The notes: a model not told the origin generated them from the letters alone. Positions 36,898 to 47,092 are shown, counted from the first letter of the stretch. The stretch: 64,000 nt of DNA from Coprobacter tertius (GCF_024330105.1 NZ_JANDHW010000002.1:1-64000), one strand, 5' to 3'. Translations and numbers: made by a program.

Positions 36898-38232
36898 TTA
36901 AATAATCCCCTGTGCCATCATCGCTTTGGCAACTTTCATAAATCCGGCGATATTTGCACCTTTCATGTAGTTGATATACCCATCTTTTTCGGTACCGTAT
37001 TTAACGCATTGCGCATGAATATCACTCATAATCTGATGCAACCTTGCGTCGACTTCTTCAGCCGGCCAGGTGATATGCATGGCGTTCTGGGTCATTTCTA
37101 ATCCCGAGGTGGCGACTCCGCCTGCGTTTACGGCTTTTCCGGGGCCGTACATGATCTTATTTTCGATGAACAAGTCGATCGCTTCGGGGCGGCAACCCAT
37201 ATTGGATACTTCACCCACGCAGATTACCCCGTTGGCGATCAGTTTACGGGCGTCTTCTGCGTCGAGTTCATTCTGAGTAGCACACGGAAGGGCGATATCT
37301 ACTTTTTGTTCCCATGGGCGTTTTCCCGGGAAGAACCGGGCTCCGAATTTTTCGGCGTACGGTTGTACGATATCATTACCGGAAGCTCTTAATTCGAGCA
37401 TATAATCGATTTTTTCACCCGATATACCGTCGGGATCGTAAATGTATCCGTCGGGTCCCGAAAGCGTTACGACTTTCGCTCCGAGTTCGGTCGCTTTAGT
37501 GACGGCCCCCCAAGCAACATTACCGAAACCGCTCACGGCGATCACTTTATCTTTAATATCTATACCTTTGGTATTCAGCATTTGTTTTACGAAATAAAGT
37601 CCGCCGAACCCCGTAGCTTCAGGCCTTATGAGCGATCCGCCAAACTCGAGACCTTTTCCAGTAAAAGTACCTGTATTTTCCCGTTTCAACTTTTTATACA
37701 TACCGTACATATAACCTACTTCACGGCCGCCTACACCTATATCTCCCGCCGGGACGTCGGTATCTGGCCCGATGTGTCTCCATAATTCGAGTATAAATGC
37801 CTGGCAAAAACGCATGATCTCACCATCGGATTTTCCTCGCGGACTGAAATCGGATCCGCCTTTTCCACCCCCCATAGGCAAGGTGGTTAAGGCGTTTTTA
37901 AAGGTTTGTTCAAATCCGAGGAATTTAAGGATCGAGAGGTTTACCGAAGCATGAAACCGGATGCCGCCTTTGTACGGTCCGATAGCATTATTGAACTGTA
38001 CCCGGTATCCCAGGTTTACCTGTACGTCTCCTTTATCATCTACCCAGGGTACTTTAAAGGTAAATATCCGGTCGGGCTCGACCAATCGTTCTATGATTTT
38101 TGCTTTTTCAAATTCGGGATGTTCATTGTAGACTTCTTCGATAGAAGTAAGTACTTCTTTCACCGCTTGCAAGTATTCATCTTCGCCGGGATGTTTAGCT
38201 TCCAGCGACGCAATAACGAGATCGATGTTCAT
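36898..38232 (-). CDS. gdhA: NADP-specific glutamate dehydrogenase
   Basis: GdhA converts 2-oxoglutarate and ammonium to glutamate and is the main ammonium-assimilation enzyme in many Bacteroidales. The 444-residue length fits hexameric bacterial GDH. Family segments are clear: YRVQFNNAIGPYKGGIRFH, LPMGGGKGGSDFSPRGKSD with the catalytic-site lysine, GPDTDVPAGDIGVGGREVG, and the nucleotide-binding VSGFGNVAWG. It is monocistronic between a strong terminator and its own TAATTTTG promoter element. Confidence 0.97.
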   Translation of the reverse strand: MNIDLVIASLEAKHPGEDEYLQAVKEVLTSIEEVYNEHPEFEKAKIIERLVEPDRIFTFKVPWVDDKGDVQVNLGYRVQFNNAIGPYKGGIRFHASVNLSILKFLGFEQTFKNALTTLPMGGGKGGSDFSPRGKSDGEIMRFCQAFILELWRHIGPDTDVPAGDIGVGGREVGYMYGMYKKLKRENTGTFTGKGLEFGGSLIRPEATGFGGLYFVKQMLNTKGIDIKDKVIAVSGFGNVAWGAVTKATELGAKVVTLSGPDGYIYDPDGISGEKIDYMLELRASGNDIVQPYAEKFGARFFPGKRPWEQKVDIALPCATQNELDAEDARKLIANGVICVGEVSNMGCRPEAIDLFIENKIMYGPGKAVNAGGVATSGLEMTQNAMHITWPAEEVDARLHQIMSDIHAQCVKYGTEKDGYINYMKGANIAGFMKVAKAMMAQGII

Positions 38233-38304
38233 AGCTAAGTGTTTTTATGGTTTATTTTTAATTATAATAAAAGGCTATTCGCCGTTTTGGAGAATGCCTT
38301 TACG

Positions 38305-38312
38305 CAAAATTA
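38305..38312 (-). promoter_or_regulatory. Promoter -7 element for gdhA
   Basis: TAATTTTG on the minus strand fits TAnnTTTG and lies about 73 nt upstream of the gdhA start. The leader is therefore long enough to hold regulatory structure, though none is obvious. Confidence 0.45.
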
Positions 38313-38344
38313 ATGATTTATGCGAATAAAAAAATTATTTTTCT

Positions 38345-38352
38345 TAAATTTG
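38345..38352 (+). promoter_or_regulatory. Promoter -7 element for the PEP-binding-domain gene
   Basis: TAAATTTG fits TAnnTTTG and lies 54 nt upstream of the ATG at 38407, in the divergent interval with gdhA. Confidence 0.45.
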
Positions 38353-38406
38353 AACATTAAAGATTATTAATTGAATCTGACATTTTGCAAGCTGATTGTT
38401 TCTAAA

Positions 38407-41385
38407 ATGGTGATGAATACTGAAAATATAAATCAATTATACCTAAAAGATACCACTTTTGCTAACTTAATGCAAAAGCGTATCTTCAATGTATTGCTTA
38501 TTGCCAGTCGTTATGACGCCTTTATGCTCGAAGAGGACGGCCGGGTAGACGAGCAAATATTTTTTGAATACGTTTCGTTAAATCTGAGTTCTCCGCCTCG
38601 GGTAATACAGGTAAATGATTTTGATGCCGCTTTTTACGAGTTGTCTTCAAAACGTTACGATTTGGTTATTACGATGCCGGGAATGGAGAAAAGCGACGCG
38701 TTTGAGAAATGTAAAGAGATAAAAACATTATATCCCGATATTCCGATTGTAGTGCTTACCCCTTTTTCGAGAGAAGTATCGCAACGTATTAGTAACGAAG
38801 ATCTTAGTGGTATCGATTACGTCTTTAGCTGGTTAGGAAACGCCGATTTGCTATTGGCTATCATAAAACTTATCGAAGATAAAATGAACGCTCAGGAAGA
38901 TATCAATCAGGTAGGGGTGCAAATGATTTTGCTGGTTGAGGATTCTATTCGGTTTTATTCTTCGATTTTGCCTCATTTATATAAATTCGTATTAAACCAG
39001 TCTAAAATATTCTCTACCGAAGCTTTAAATGAGCATGAACAGATGCTGAGAATGAGGGGACGGCCTAAGATTAAATTGGCCCGAACCTATGAAGAGGCGA
39101 TCGAAATTTATAACCGGTATTCGAATAATGTGCTGGGGATTATATCGGATGTATCGTTTAAACGCGAAGGAGTAAAGGATCCACAGGCTGGAATTCGTTT
39201 TTGTTCGTATATAAGAGAGAGAGACGAGTTTTTGCCTTTAATCATCGAGTCGTCGGAACCAGAGAATCAGAAATTGGCACTAAAACTCAATGCCTGTTTT
39301 CTCGATAAAAATTCGAAAAAACTCCCTGTTGATTTAGGTTCTACGATTTTAAGAAATTTTGGATTCGGAGATTTCGAGTTTATCAATCCTCAGACTGGTG
39401 AAGTTTTATATACGGTTCGTAATTTGAAAGATCTGCAAAATACGATCATGTCGGTTCCCGATGAATCGTTGTATTATCATGGGTCCCGTAATCACATATC
39501 CCGCTGGTTATATTCTCGCGCGATGTTCCCCATCGCCGAATTGCTTCGGAGAAAGCAATTTACCGATATCAGTGAATCGCAGGCTATGCGTCAGCTTATT
39601 TTCGACGCGATCGTGCAGTACCGCAAAATGAAGAACAGAGGGGTGGTTGCCATATTCAAGCGCGACCGATTCGATAAGTATTCTAACTTTGCCCGTATAG
39701 GACAGGGGTCCCTCGGAGGAAAGGGGAGGGGACTCGCTTTTATCGATTCATTGATAAAACGGCATCCTATTCTCGAAAATTATAACGGTGTAAGTGTTAC
39801 GGTACCGAAAACGGTCGTGTTATGTACCGATATATTCGATGAATTTATGCAGTCGAATAATCTATATCATGTTGCCTTGTCGGATATACCCGACGAACAG
39901 ATTTTACAGTATTTTCTCAGAGCCCGTCTTCCGGATTATCTCATCGACGACTTCCTGACCTTTTTCGATGTTGTAAAAAGACCTATTGCCATTCGTTCTT
40001 CGAGTTTGCTTGAGGATTCTCATTACCAGCCTTTTGCCGGAATATACTCTACTTATATGATTCCTTATCTCGAGGACAAGTACGAAATGTTACGCATGCT
40101 CAGTGATGCGATAAAGGGAGTGTACGCGTCGGTATTCTATGCCGATAGTAAGGCTTATATGACTGCAACCTCGAATGTCATCGATCAGGAGAAGATGGCG
40201 ATAATTTTGCAGGAAGTCGTGGGTACACAATACGATGACCGATTTTATCCGTCATTTTCGGGGGTAGGTCGCTCGTTAAATTATTATCCGATAAACGATG
40301 AAAAACCGGAGGAAGGCGTGGTCGATCTGGCGGTAGGATTAGGAAAATATATTGTAGACGGAGGACGAAGTCTTCGCTTTTCTCCCAAACATCCCCGTAA
40401 TATTTTGCAAACAAGTACCCTCGATTTAGCGTTAAGTGATACACAGACTCGTTTTTATGCGCTCGATTTGAAAAATATGCAGGAGAATTTTTCGGTAGAT
40501 GATAGTTTTAATCTGTTGAAGTTGCATATACGAGAGGCGGAAAAAGATAATTCGTTGCGTCTGATGGTCTCTACTTTCGACCCGTATGATCAGATAATAA
40601 GGGACGGATATTATGAAGGTGGACGAAAAGTCGTTACCTTTGCCAATATTCTGCAACATGATGCTTTCCCTTTGGCCGATCTGCTTTCGATGATGCTCGA
40701 ATTCGGTTCTACCGAAATGGGCCGGCATGTAGAAATAGAATTTGCCGGAACTTTGCCGAATGAGGAGAATAAACGGGGAATGTTATATTGGCTGCAGATA
40801 CGTCCCATCGTAGATACCGAAGAGATGCGGGACGATGAAGTGACAGATGTACCGGATGAGGAATCCCTGTTGAAGTCTAATTCGGCTTTAGGGCATGGAA
40901 TAATGGATGATCTCTATCATGTGGTATATGTGAAGACAAAGAATTTTAGGGCCTCGAATAATATGCTGATCGCCCGTGAGATCGAAAAAATTAATCGTAA
41001 ATTTACCGATAGGGGGGAGAATTATATTTTGATCGGCCCCGGAAGGTGGGGATCGAGCGATACGGCACTTGGAATTCCGGTGAAATGGCCTCATATATCG
41101 AGTGCTCGACTTATTGTAGAGTCGGCATTGAGTAATTACCGGATAGAACCGAGTCAGGGAACTCATTTTTTTCAGAATCTGACATCGTTCGGGGTAGGAT
41201 ATTTTACAGTAAATTCTTTTATGAACGACGGTTTTTATGATGAAAATTTTCTGGACCGTTGTGAGGCGATAGAGGAGACTGAGTTTTTACGGGTGGTTAG
41301 GTTCGACCGACCGGTAATCGTAAAAATAAACGGGAAAAAGAATATCGGTATCGTTATGAAACCCGTAATCGGGGAAACAAAATGA
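38407..41385 (+). CDS. Receiver-like domains fused to PEP/pyruvate-binding (ATP-grasp) domain
   Basis: This cytoplasmic protein of about 992 residues starts MVMNTENINQLYLKD; the second Met at 38413 is equally possible, and an upstream TTG at 38371 is unlikely. Two receiver-like alpha/beta units come first (VLLIASRYDAFMLEEDGR...PIVVLTPFS, and MILLVEDSIRFYSSILPHLY). They are followed by the PPDK/PEP-synthase nucleotide-binding domain: FARIGQGSLGGKGRGLAFID, RPIAIRSSSLLEDSHYQPFAG, LYWLQIRPIVDTEE. The swivelling phosphohistidine domain and the PEP/pyruvate barrel of true PEP synthase are not seen, so ordinary PEP synthesis is doubtful; a phosphotransfer or signalling role is more likely. A coiled-coil gene follows by 24 nt. 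Confidence 0.75.
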   Translation: MVMNTENINQLYLKDTTFANLMQKRIFNVLLIASRYDAFMLEEDGRVDEQIFFEYVSLNLSSPPRVIQVNDFDAAFYELSSKRYDLVITMPGMEKSDAFEKCKEIKTLYPDIPIVVLTPFSREVSQRISNEDLSGIDYVFSWLGNADLLLAIIKLIEDKMNAQEDINQVGVQMILLVEDSIRFYSSILPHLYKFVLNQSKIFSTEALNEHEQMLRMRGRPKIKLARTYEEAIEIYNRYSNNVLGIISDVSFKREGVKDPQAGIRFCSYIRERDEFLPLIIESSEPENQKLALKLNACFLDKNSKKLPVDLGSTILRNFGFGDFEFINPQTGEVLYTVRNLKDLQNTIMSVPDESLYYHGSRNHISRWLYSRAMFPIAELLRRKQFTDISESQAMRQLIFDAIVQYRKMKNRGVVAIFKRDRFDKYSNFARIGQGSLGGKGRGLAFIDSLIKRHPILENYNGVSVTVPKTVVLCTDIFDEFMQSNNLYHVALSDIPDEQILQYFLRARLPDYLIDDFLTFFDVVKRPIAIRSSSLLEDSHYQPFAGIYSTYMIPYLEDKYEMLRMLSDAIKGVYASVFYADSKAYMTATSNVIDQEKMAIILQEVVGTQYDDRFYPSFSGVGRSLNYYPINDEKPEEGVVDLAVGLGKYIVDGGRSLRFSPKHPRNILQTSTLDLALSDTQTRFYALDLKNMQENFSVDDSFNLLKLHIREAEKDNSLRLMVSTFDPYDQIIRDGYYEGGRKVVTFANILQHDAFPLADLLSMMLEFGSTEMGRHVEIEFAGTLPNEENKRGMLYWLQIRPIVDTEEMRDDEVTDVPDEESLLKSNSALGHGIMDDLYHVVYVKTKNFRASNNMLIAREIEKINRKFTDRGENYILIGPGRWGSSDTALGIPVKWPHISSARLIVESALSNYRIEPSQGTHFFQNLTSFGVGYFTVNSFMNDGFYDENFLDRCEAIEETEFLRVVRFDRPVIVKINGKKNIGIVMKPVIGETK

Positions 41386-41409
41386 AAAGTAAAAATATTA
41401 ATATAGGGA

Positions 41410-43173
41410 ATGAAATCAAAATTTTTCAAATCGATGCACGCTTTATGGAATGCTGATGCCAAAGCTCTGGATGAGGATGAAAATGTGGAAGTCAGAGAAC
41501 CGGCAAGTCATAAACCGTTAGATGAAGAACGTACCAAAGAGTATGTTAACGCTTTATTAAATGAGCAAATCCCGGCCTCTATTCTCGATAAAATGTCGGA
41601 GATTATTAATAGTTCGGTCCCCGATTTTGTAAAACAGAGTATTGATAAGGAAGCGGAAAAGAGAAATATATACAATCATTTGTTAGAGCCTTTTATCGAA
41701 TATATCCATTTTATTTATGAAAAATTACAGAAGGAGGGGGTAACAACCTGGCGTGAAGAGGAAATAAAACTGCGCAACGAGGTAAAGCTCATGACAGAAA
41801 AAGCGAAGGATGCGGTGGAGAAAAAAGATGAACTGCAAAGCCTTCAATTAAGTGCAGAACGTCAGAAGCGAGCGTTGAATGAGCGGATACATGAGTTGGA
41901 GATGAGGGTCGCTTCTTTTGAGGCTGAGAAAGAACAGATTGAAATGGAAAAGAATGCGTTGCTGAATAAACTTAAAGTGGCGGCAGTGCAAGATAAAGAT
42001 ACGCAAGACGAGTGTGATCGGTTGAGGGCTGAAATATCGGGATTAGAAGCTAAAATGGCTGAAATGTCGACCGATTTCAATAGCGAATGCTCTATAAAGG
42101 TCGATTCTCTTCAACAGGAGAATATTCAGTTGAAAGAACAAATTACCGTATTGCAGGAGAAAGAAAAAGACTGTGTAGCCGGGAAGGAAGCGATGGAAAA
42201 TATGCAGCAGGAACATGCTGCACAAATGGTTGCTTTGCATCAGGATATTGAAAATGCTTTGCATGCCAAAGAAGAGCTTACGAAATTGTTGGCTGAAAAA
42301 GAGCAAGTGTCGCATCTGATCAGTGAATATCGATTGCGCATCGAGGAACTTACTTCGGCTTATGAAAAAGAACAGGCCGAAAGATTGGCCGAATCGGCTT
42401 CTCTTCATGAAGATTTGGATAATGCTCTTCGTGCAAAAGAAGAAGTAACCCGTTTGCATGCGGAGAAGGATCATTTGACGGCTGTATTGAATGATTATAA
42501 AAAACAATTAGCCGAGCTTCAACAATTAAGAGAAAAAGAATCGATAGAATCGTCATGTCGTCTCAATGAAATGCAGCAACAGATGGAGGCTCTTCGTAAT
42601 GAGAAAATCGATTCTACTCCCCAGGAGATGGAATCTTTGAAAAAAACGGCTGAGGAAGCATGGCAGTATAATGAAAAATTGTTGGATAAAATCGACGCCA
42701 TGAAAGTAGAGGCTGCAGAACGGGAAGATAGGTTGAAAACTGAAGAAGAACAGGTGAAACAATTGAAACTCGAATTACTTTCTGTCAATGAAATGCTTTC
42801 TGCGGTGATGAGCCGGCAGGGAAAAAAAGAAAATGAGCCCGAACAAGAAATATTGCAGCAGCAATTTCCCGAACCTGAGAGATATATTAAAAAAACAATA
42901 CAAGGTGCGGAAAAATCTTCGGATGAAATAAAAAATGATAATAAAAAAACGTCCCCTTCAATTGATGAAGATTTTTCTTCGACGAGAGAACCTTCGGTTG
43001 TAGAAGAAGATATGCCCGAAGAACTGAACTGGCTCGTACCTACTCGGCCCGATACTCCTGAAATGATAGAAAAAAGGAAAGCCGAGAAACGGGCGAAGGA
43101 GGAGGCGGAGAGGGCTGCCGTCGAAGAAAAACCGGAAAACAAGCCCGATCCCTCACAAATGAGTCTTTGGTAA
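41410..43173 (+). CDS. Long coiled-coil protein
   Basis: This 587-residue protein is dominated by heptad-rich helix from about residue 110 to 460 (for example LHEDLDNALRAKEEVTRLHAEK). A near duplicate within the coil, LHQDIENALHAKEELTKLLAEK, indicates internal repetition of about 60 residues. The C-terminus is Glu/Lys/Pro-rich and ends KPDPSQMSLW. No signal peptide or transmembrane segment is present. It follows the receiver/PEP-binding gene by 24 nt, so the two are probably co-expressed and may form a complex; that is inference. A terminator follows. Confidence 0.65.
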   Translation: MKSKFFKSMHALWNADAKALDEDENVEVREPASHKPLDEERTKEYVNALLNEQIPASILDKMSEIINSSVPDFVKQSIDKEAEKRNIYNHLLEPFIEYIHFIYEKLQKEGVTTWREEEIKLRNEVKLMTEKAKDAVEKKDELQSLQLSAERQKRALNERIHELEMRVASFEAEKEQIEMEKNALLNKLKVAAVQDKDTQDECDRLRAEISGLEAKMAEMSTDFNSECSIKVDSLQQENIQLKEQITVLQEKEKDCVAGKEAMENMQQEHAAQMVALHQDIENALHAKEELTKLLAEKEQVSHLISEYRLRIEELTSAYEKEQAERLAESASLHEDLDNALRAKEEVTRLHAEKDHLTAVLNDYKKQLAELQQLREKESIESSCRLNEMQQQMEALRNEKIDSTPQEMESLKKTAEEAWQYNEKLLDKIDAMKVEAAEREDRLKTEEEQVKQLKLELLSVNEMLSAVMSRQGKKENEPEQEILQQQFPEPERYIKKTIQGAEKSSDEIKNDNKKTSPSIDEDFSSTREPSVVEEDMPEELNWLVPTRPDTPEMIEKRKAEKRAKEEAERAAVEEKPENKPDPSQMSLW

Positions 43174-43208
43174 GAAACGTATTTCCCGTCGTACATTTAT
43201 ATTCGTAA

Positions 43209-43265
43209 AACACTCTCTTGCAATTTTAAGTTAATAGGTAACGAACTGCAAGGGGGTGTTTTTTG
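43209..43265 (+). terminator. Terminator after the coiled-coil gene
   Basis: ACACTCTCTTGCA pairs with TGCAAGGGGGTGT (13 bp, two G-U pairs) around a loop of about 25 nt, followed by T6. Confidence 0.8.
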
Positions 43266-43297
43266 TTGTTAATAATTGAACACAAAATCTCCCTTAT

Positions 43298-44917
43298 ATG
43301 AAATGTACGTTATCGCTACTTATACTAATATCGAATGTTTTTTATGCTCTGTCTGCTGTCCCTCATATAATCAGATTTCCGCACTATGAAGCGAGAAGTT
43401 CGGGTATTGTTTCGGTCGATAGCATCGAAAAGCAAAACGGTTATATCAGGTTTTATCTCGAATGTCGTAACCTACCGGGAAAAGGTATGTTGATGAGTAG
43501 TAAAATGAAACTCACCGATGTAGGGGATACTTCGAAATATTGGTCGGTTGTGGATATGGATGGGGCCGATTTAGATCGTAGGTTTCAGTTTCCCGATTCG
43601 GGGAAGGTATATCTTACTGTCGATTTCCCTGCTCTTCCGGAAGGAGTCGGAGTGGTAAATCTTGTCGATGAGAATCTTGAAACACCCTTTCGTATCATTG
43701 GGATTTCTCTTAGCGGTGATACCGGGAGTGTGAGAAAACAAGATGATTTTAGCGCATGGCTGAGAAAAAGTGTTTCGTCTTCAAAAGATGAAGACATATA
43801 TCGTTCGTCTTTTTTAAAAGGTTGGATAAAAGGATACCACCCGGCTTTACAATGGAATGAGGGGGAAATTTATTTTGACAATGTCATTACCAAACAAGAT
43901 ACCGTTATTAAAGTACCGATATCTCCTGATGGCCGTTTTGAAGTAGAATTGCCTCTTTGCTATCCTGTGCAGCAAACTATTTTTTTTCCATCGGGGTATG
44001 TGCATTTTTATCTCGAACCGGGTCGCACTGTGGGGGTTTCGGTTCCTTTAGAAGAACTTATAATCCCGGTCGGGGATATTGCGGATATCGATTTGTTGAT
44101 GACCGGTGTAGAATATTACGGATCGTTGGCTGAGAAGAACCGGGGATTAAAGATACTCCGAAAATATTGTACGGAAAATACCCGGGAATATCTGAGGAAT
44201 ATGCAGAATATGACTTCTATTGAATACAGAGAACGACAAGATTCTTTGCTGTATCGTCGTAAAGCTGTGATAGATTCTTTGCGTCCGAATGCCCCGCTGA
44301 AGAAATTAATGGAGATGAATATTCGTTTCGATTGGGCGAGATCATTGCTCGATTATGAATTGTATTATCGCAACGAACACCCCCTGGATACGCTGCCGGT
44401 TTCGTGGTATGGTTTTTTGCATCAGCTACCGTTAGATGATCCTTTATCGTTATCGGCGGCCGGATATAAAATTTTTATCAACCGTTTGGAATATATTCCT
44501 CCTTTATTGAAAAGCCGAGTATTGAACGGCGGGGAAATATTAGAGGGTTTTTCCCGGATGAATATAAACCTTACACCTCAGGAAAAAGAACTGGTGGTTT
44601 TTTCCGCGATGGTCAGGTCGAGATCCGATATTGCCGGATTTCCCCGTTATTATGAGCGGTTGAAAGATTTTAATGCGAAATATGCGCAAGAACAAATTGA
44701 GATAAGTGAGGATATAAGGATACGAAAAATGTATGATATTTATACCGGTGTATTAGGTCTGGAACCTTCATTGGCATTCGAACTTTTGTTTACGCGGCAA
44801 TTTGTTCCTCGTTTGCGCTATCTTAAAAGAAAGCTGACTCCTCGTGAATACGATTCATATACCCGATATATAAATTCGCCGCTGCTCTCGGAAATGATGG
44901 ACGGATTGAATCGATAA
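43298..44917 (+). CDS. Exported protein of unknown function
   Basis: This 539-residue protein has a signal peptide (CTLSLLILISNVFYALSA). The N-terminal 150 residues look like beta-sandwich (SVDSIEKQNGYIRFYLECRN; VYLTVDFPALPEGVGVVNL). The following region (DTVIKVPISPDGRFEVELPL, YLEPGRTVGVSVPLEELI) is like the DUF4369-type domain that precedes thioredoxin domains in Bacteroidetes TlpA-like proteins. No CxxC thioredoxin domain follows; the C-terminal half is helical and ends without it. A role in envelope redox or carbohydrate handling cannot be claimed. Confidence 0.6.
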   Translation: MKCTLSLLILISNVFYALSAVPHIIRFPHYEARSSGIVSVDSIEKQNGYIRFYLECRNLPGKGMLMSSKMKLTDVGDTSKYWSVVDMDGADLDRRFQFPDSGKVYLTVDFPALPEGVGVVNLVDENLETPFRIIGISLSGDTGSVRKQDDFSAWLRKSVSSSKDEDIYRSSFLKGWIKGYHPALQWNEGEIYFDNVITKQDTVIKVPISPDGRFEVELPLCYPVQQTIFFPSGYVHFYLEPGRTVGVSVPLEELIIPVGDIADIDLLMTGVEYYGSLAEKNRGLKILRKYCTENTREYLRNMQNMTSIEYRERQDSLLYRRKAVIDSLRPNAPLKKLMEMNIRFDWARSLLDYELYYRNEHPLDTLPVSWYGFLHQLPLDDPLSLSAAGYKIFINRLEYIPPLLKSRVLNGGEILEGFSRMNINLTPQEKELVVFSAMVRSRSDIAGFPRYYERLKDFNAKYAQEQIEISEDIRIRKMYDIYTGVLGLEPSLAFELLFTRQFVPRLRYLKRKLTPREYDSYTRYINSPLLSEMMDGLNR

Positions 44918-44961
44918 CTTATATTGTTACCTGATAGCATATACGAATAAAAATTAAATCT

Positions 44962-44969
44962 TATTTTTG
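44962..44969 (+). promoter_or_regulatory. Promoter -7 element for topB
   Basis: TATTTTTG fits TAnnTTTG and ends 18 nt upstream of the topB ATG at 44988. It overlaps the alternative upstream TTG start, which argues against that longer start. Confidence 0.5.
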
Positions 44970-44987
44970 CAGAAAGAAATAACAAAA

Positions 44988-47084
44988 ATGAGAGTTTGCA
45001 TTGCCGAGAAACCCAGTGTTGCTAAAGAAATTGCCGATATTGTAGGGGCTATGACCAGACGAGAGGGCTATTACGAAGGTAACGGCTACCAGGTAACCTG
45101 GACTTTCGGACATTTGTGTACACTGAAAGAACCCCATGAATATTCTCCTCAGTGGAAACAGTGGTCGTTGTGGACTTTGCCTATGATTCCTCCCCGTTTT
45201 GGCATTAAACTTATTTCGGATAAAGGAATAGAGAAGCAGTTTTCGATTATCGAAAAACTCATGAGTGAAGCCGATGCCGTAATAAATTGCGGTGATGCCG
45301 GTCAGGAAGGTGAGTTGATACAGCGTTGGGTGATGCAGAAAGCCGGATGTAAGTGCCCGGTGTACCGATTGTGGATATCTTCTTTAACTGAAGAATCGAT
45401 ACGGGAAGGATTCGAGAATTTGAAAAAACAGGAAGACTTCGATACTCTGTATCGAGCCGGTCTTTCCCGTGCGATAGGAGATTGGTTGCTGGGCATTAAT
45501 GCGACAAGGTTATATACGATAAAATACGGACAAAACCGGCAGGTTTTGTCGATAGGTCGCGTACAGACACCTACGCTGGCTCTTATTGTAAACCGTCAGC
45601 TCGAAATAGAAAATTTTGTACCTCAACAATACTGGGAACTGAAAACCGTTTATCGGGATACCGTATTTTCGGTTACAAAGGGCCGTTTTCAGACGGTAGA
45701 AGAGGGGGAGTCTTTCTTAAAGGAAGTGGAAGGATCTCTTTTTGAAGTAACCGATGTTTCGAAAAAACAGGGAAAAGAATCCCCACCGCGACTGTTCGAT
45801 CTTACGTCCTTACAAGTGGAATGTAACCGTAAATTTGCATTTTCGGCAGAAGATACCCTGAAATATATTCAGTCTCTTTATGAGAAAAAAGTTACGACTT
45901 ATCCGCGTGTCGATACGACATTTTTGAGTGATGATATTTATCCGAAAGTTCCGGGTATATTGCAGTCATTAATCGCCTCTTCTGTGTATGAGCCGTTCGT
46001 TACCCGTTTGCGGAATAGTAAATTGCCGAAATCAAAAAAGGTTTTCGATAATTCTAAAGTTACCGACCATCATGCAATTATCCCCACTAACGTACGTCCC
46101 GTAAATCTTACCGATAATGAGAAACGGGTGTATGATCTTGTCGTTCGCCGTTTTATTGCCGCCTTTTATCCTGATTGTAAGGTTTCTACGACGACCGTGT
46201 TGGGAATGGCCGGTAAAGTGGAATTTAAAGCGACCGGTAAGCAAATATTGGAGCCAGGTTGGCGAATTGTTTTCAGTAAGGATATTGCCGACGGGGAGCC
46301 GAAAGAAAAAGAAGAAGAGGAAGAAAAAGTTTTACCCGATTTTAAAAAAAGCGAAAGTGGTCCTCACGAACCTTCATTAGCTGAGAAGTGGACACAGCCT
46401 CCTAAATTATATACCGAAGCTACTTTGCTTAGGGCTATGGAAACAGCCGGAAAGTTGGTAGATGACGATGAGTTGAGAGATGCGCTGAAAGAGAATGGTA
46501 TCGGGCGCCCTTCTACCCGGGCTGCCATTATAGAAACACTTTTTAAAAGAAATTATATCCGTAAGGAACGAAAGAATCTTGTCGCTACACCTACGGGTAT
46601 AGAATTGATAAAGATCATTCATGAAGAATTGCTTAAATCGGCAGAGTTGACCGGTATCTGGGAAAATAAGTTACGTAAAATAGAAAGGGACGAATACAGT
46701 GCTCATGATTTTTTGGAAGAACTTAAAGAAATGGTCGCTGAAGTAGTACGAGAGGTAATGCATGACCAGACCGTAAGATCGATTACGATACAAGGGAAAT
46801 CTGTTGAAGTGCCGGAAAAAAAGAGTAGAAAAAAAACGGAGAAAAAGAAAACGGGAGAAAAAAATCCTGAAACAAAAGTCGTCTCCGATTCAGAAAAAAA
46901 TGTTACGTTAAAGTGCCCGGTATGCGGTAAAGGTAATGTCTTGAAAGGAAAAACGGCGTATGGATGTTCCGAATGGAAATCGGGATGCGCTTTCCGTATT
47001 CCTTTTTCGGAAGGAAATGAAAATATGTCTTACAACGAACTGGCAAAGCTGATCGGGGAATATAAAACGCGGAATAAAAATTGA
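44988..47084 (+). CDS. topB: DNA topoisomerase III
   Basis: This type IA topoisomerase of about 698 residues relaxes and decatenates DNA. It starts MRVCIAEKPSVAKEIAD with the TOPRIM Glu, has the metal-binding acidic triad region NCGDAGQEGELIQR, and the catalytic tyrosine region TTYPRVDTTFLSDD (Tyr in YPRVDT). The C-terminal HHAIIPT and GIGRPSTRAAIIE elements follow, then a basic lysine-rich linker and a Cys4 zinc-ribbon (CPVCGKGNVLKG...YGCSEWKSGC). The Nudix gene begins 8 nt after the stop. Confidence 0.95.
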   Translation: MRVCIAEKPSVAKEIADIVGAMTRREGYYEGNGYQVTWTFGHLCTLKEPHEYSPQWKQWSLWTLPMIPPRFGIKLISDKGIEKQFSIIEKLMSEADAVINCGDAGQEGELIQRWVMQKAGCKCPVYRLWISSLTEESIREGFENLKKQEDFDTLYRAGLSRAIGDWLLGINATRLYTIKYGQNRQVLSIGRVQTPTLALIVNRQLEIENFVPQQYWELKTVYRDTVFSVTKGRFQTVEEGESFLKEVEGSLFEVTDVSKKQGKESPPRLFDLTSLQVECNRKFAFSAEDTLKYIQSLYEKKVTTYPRVDTTFLSDDIYPKVPGILQSLIASSVYEPFVTRLRNSKLPKSKKVFDNSKVTDHHAIIPTNVRPVNLTDNEKRVYDLVVRRFIAAFYPDCKVSTTTVLGMAGKVEFKATGKQILEPGWRIVFSKDIADGEPKEKEEEEEKVLPDFKKSESGPHEPSLAEKWTQPPKLYTEATLLRAMETAGKLVDDDELRDALKENGIGRPSTRAAIIETLFKRNYIRKERKNLVATPTGIELIKIIHEELLKSAELTGIWENKLRKIERDEYSAHDFLEELKEMVAEVVREVMHDQTVRSITIQGKSVEVPEKKSRKKTEKKKTGEKNPETKVVSDSEKNVTLKCPVCGKGNVLKGKTAYGCSEWKSGCAFRIPFSEGNENMSYNELAKLIGEYKTRNKN

Positions 47085-47092
47085 ATTTAAAA

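Noticed and set aside
38371-38406. TTG start extending the receiver/PEP-binding protein
   Set aside because: The additional 12 residues are hydrophobic and atypical. ATGs at 38407 and 38413 are closer to a normal start.
42519-43196. 225-codon minus-strand Ser/Phe-rich ORF opposite the coiled coil
   Set aside because: Its Ser-rich composition is the expected reverse reading of Glu/Lys-rich coiled-coil codons.
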